A stretch of DNA of 11,987 nt, taken from JAYEJB01 sp034716415. GTDB taxonomy: Bacteria > Patescibacteriota > Patescibacteriia > SG8-24. Positions 11,789 to 11,987 of this stretch are shown here, piece by piece; the stretch's first letter is position 1; every line of letters begins with the position of its first letter. The notes under the pieces are model-generated. The model was not told where the DNA came from and did no database searches. It saw nothing but the letters and a program-made list of their open reading frames with translations. Made by a program: the position numbers and the translations under genes. The stretch is taken from contig JAYEJB010000045.1 of the NCBI GenBank assembly GCA_034716415.1, positions 1 through 11,987 of the forward strand, written 5' to 3'.

Positions 11789-11987
11789 GAGAGAGCACTC
11801 AAGGGCGTATGGTGGATGCCTAGACACGAAAGGCCGATGAAGGACGTAGCAGCCTGCGAAAAGCTTCGGGGAGGTGGCAAGCAACCTTTGATCCGGAGAT
11901 CTCCGAATGGGGAAACCCGGCTACCTGTTGAGGGTAGTCAACCTATGGGGTGACCTATAGGTAGGGAACCTGGTGAAGTGAAACATC
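11789..11987 (+). rRNA. rrl: 23S ribosomal RNA, 5' part
   Basis: AAGGGCGTATGGTGGATGCC and GGCCGATGAAGGACGTAGCA are the conserved start of domain I of bacterial 23S rRNA. The start is placed by aligning GGTGGATGCC to E. coli position 23. The gene runs off the right edge. No 16S rRNA or intergenic tRNA lies before it; instead two promoters do. Confidence 0.95.

Overview
This 12 kb window looks like a bacterial chromosome of the Patescibacteria (CPR) type. That is an inference from gene content, not a measurement. The supporting points are: a PolX with a PHP domain, a DUF389 membrane protein, a lamin-tail surface protein, an orphan prepilin, short intergenic regions rich in palindromic repeats, and a 23S rRNA gene with its own promoters and no 16S gene in front of it. 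TGA is used as a stop codon (PolX and others), so the code is not the TGA-recoded one of Gracilibacteria or Absconditabacteria.

Layout. 1-305: palindromic 'CGCAATGACA' repeats. 326-2083 (-): DNA polymerase X. 2159-2950 (-): Asp-repeat lipoprotein, started from the end of a palindromic element (3005-3115). 3141-3617 (-): Cys-based protein phosphatase. 3741-4676 (+): a two-gene unit of a small membrane protein and a DUF389 protein, with its own promoter and terminator. 4800-5345 (-): GspG-like prepilin. 5432-5976: strong terminators, then two satellite copies of the 3' end of tRNA-Gly, then tRNA-Gly(GCC) itself (-). 6063-7958 (-): secreted protein with two lamin-tail domains. 8204-8287 (+): tRNA-Leu(TAG), followed three bases later by a nucleotidyltransferase/methyltransferase-like fusion gene (8291-9310). 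9336-9445: a second copy of the palindromic element. 9501-10746 (+): an SPFH-like membrane protein whose last codon and stop read CTT TGA, followed in the +1 frame by a further domain with no start codon of its own. 10845-11312 (-): rlmH. 11427-11987 (+): tandem promoters, a structured leader and the 5' end of 23S rRNA.

How it fits together. The genes are mostly single or paired units, not one pathway. Four connections stand out. (1) The two copies of the palindromic element sit in equivalent places: about 25 bp after an upstream stop codon, followed by a T-run and a TTGAC -35-like box, and then a very similar leader and ribosome binding site in front of an envelope gene. They look like terminator-plus-promoter modules. 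(2) tRNA-Leu and the fusion gene share one promoter, and tRNA processing would leave an almost leaderless mRNA. (3) The SPFH gene may be joined to the following domain by +1 frameshifting. (4) rlmH, whose product modifies 23S rRNA, lies divergent to the 23S gene.
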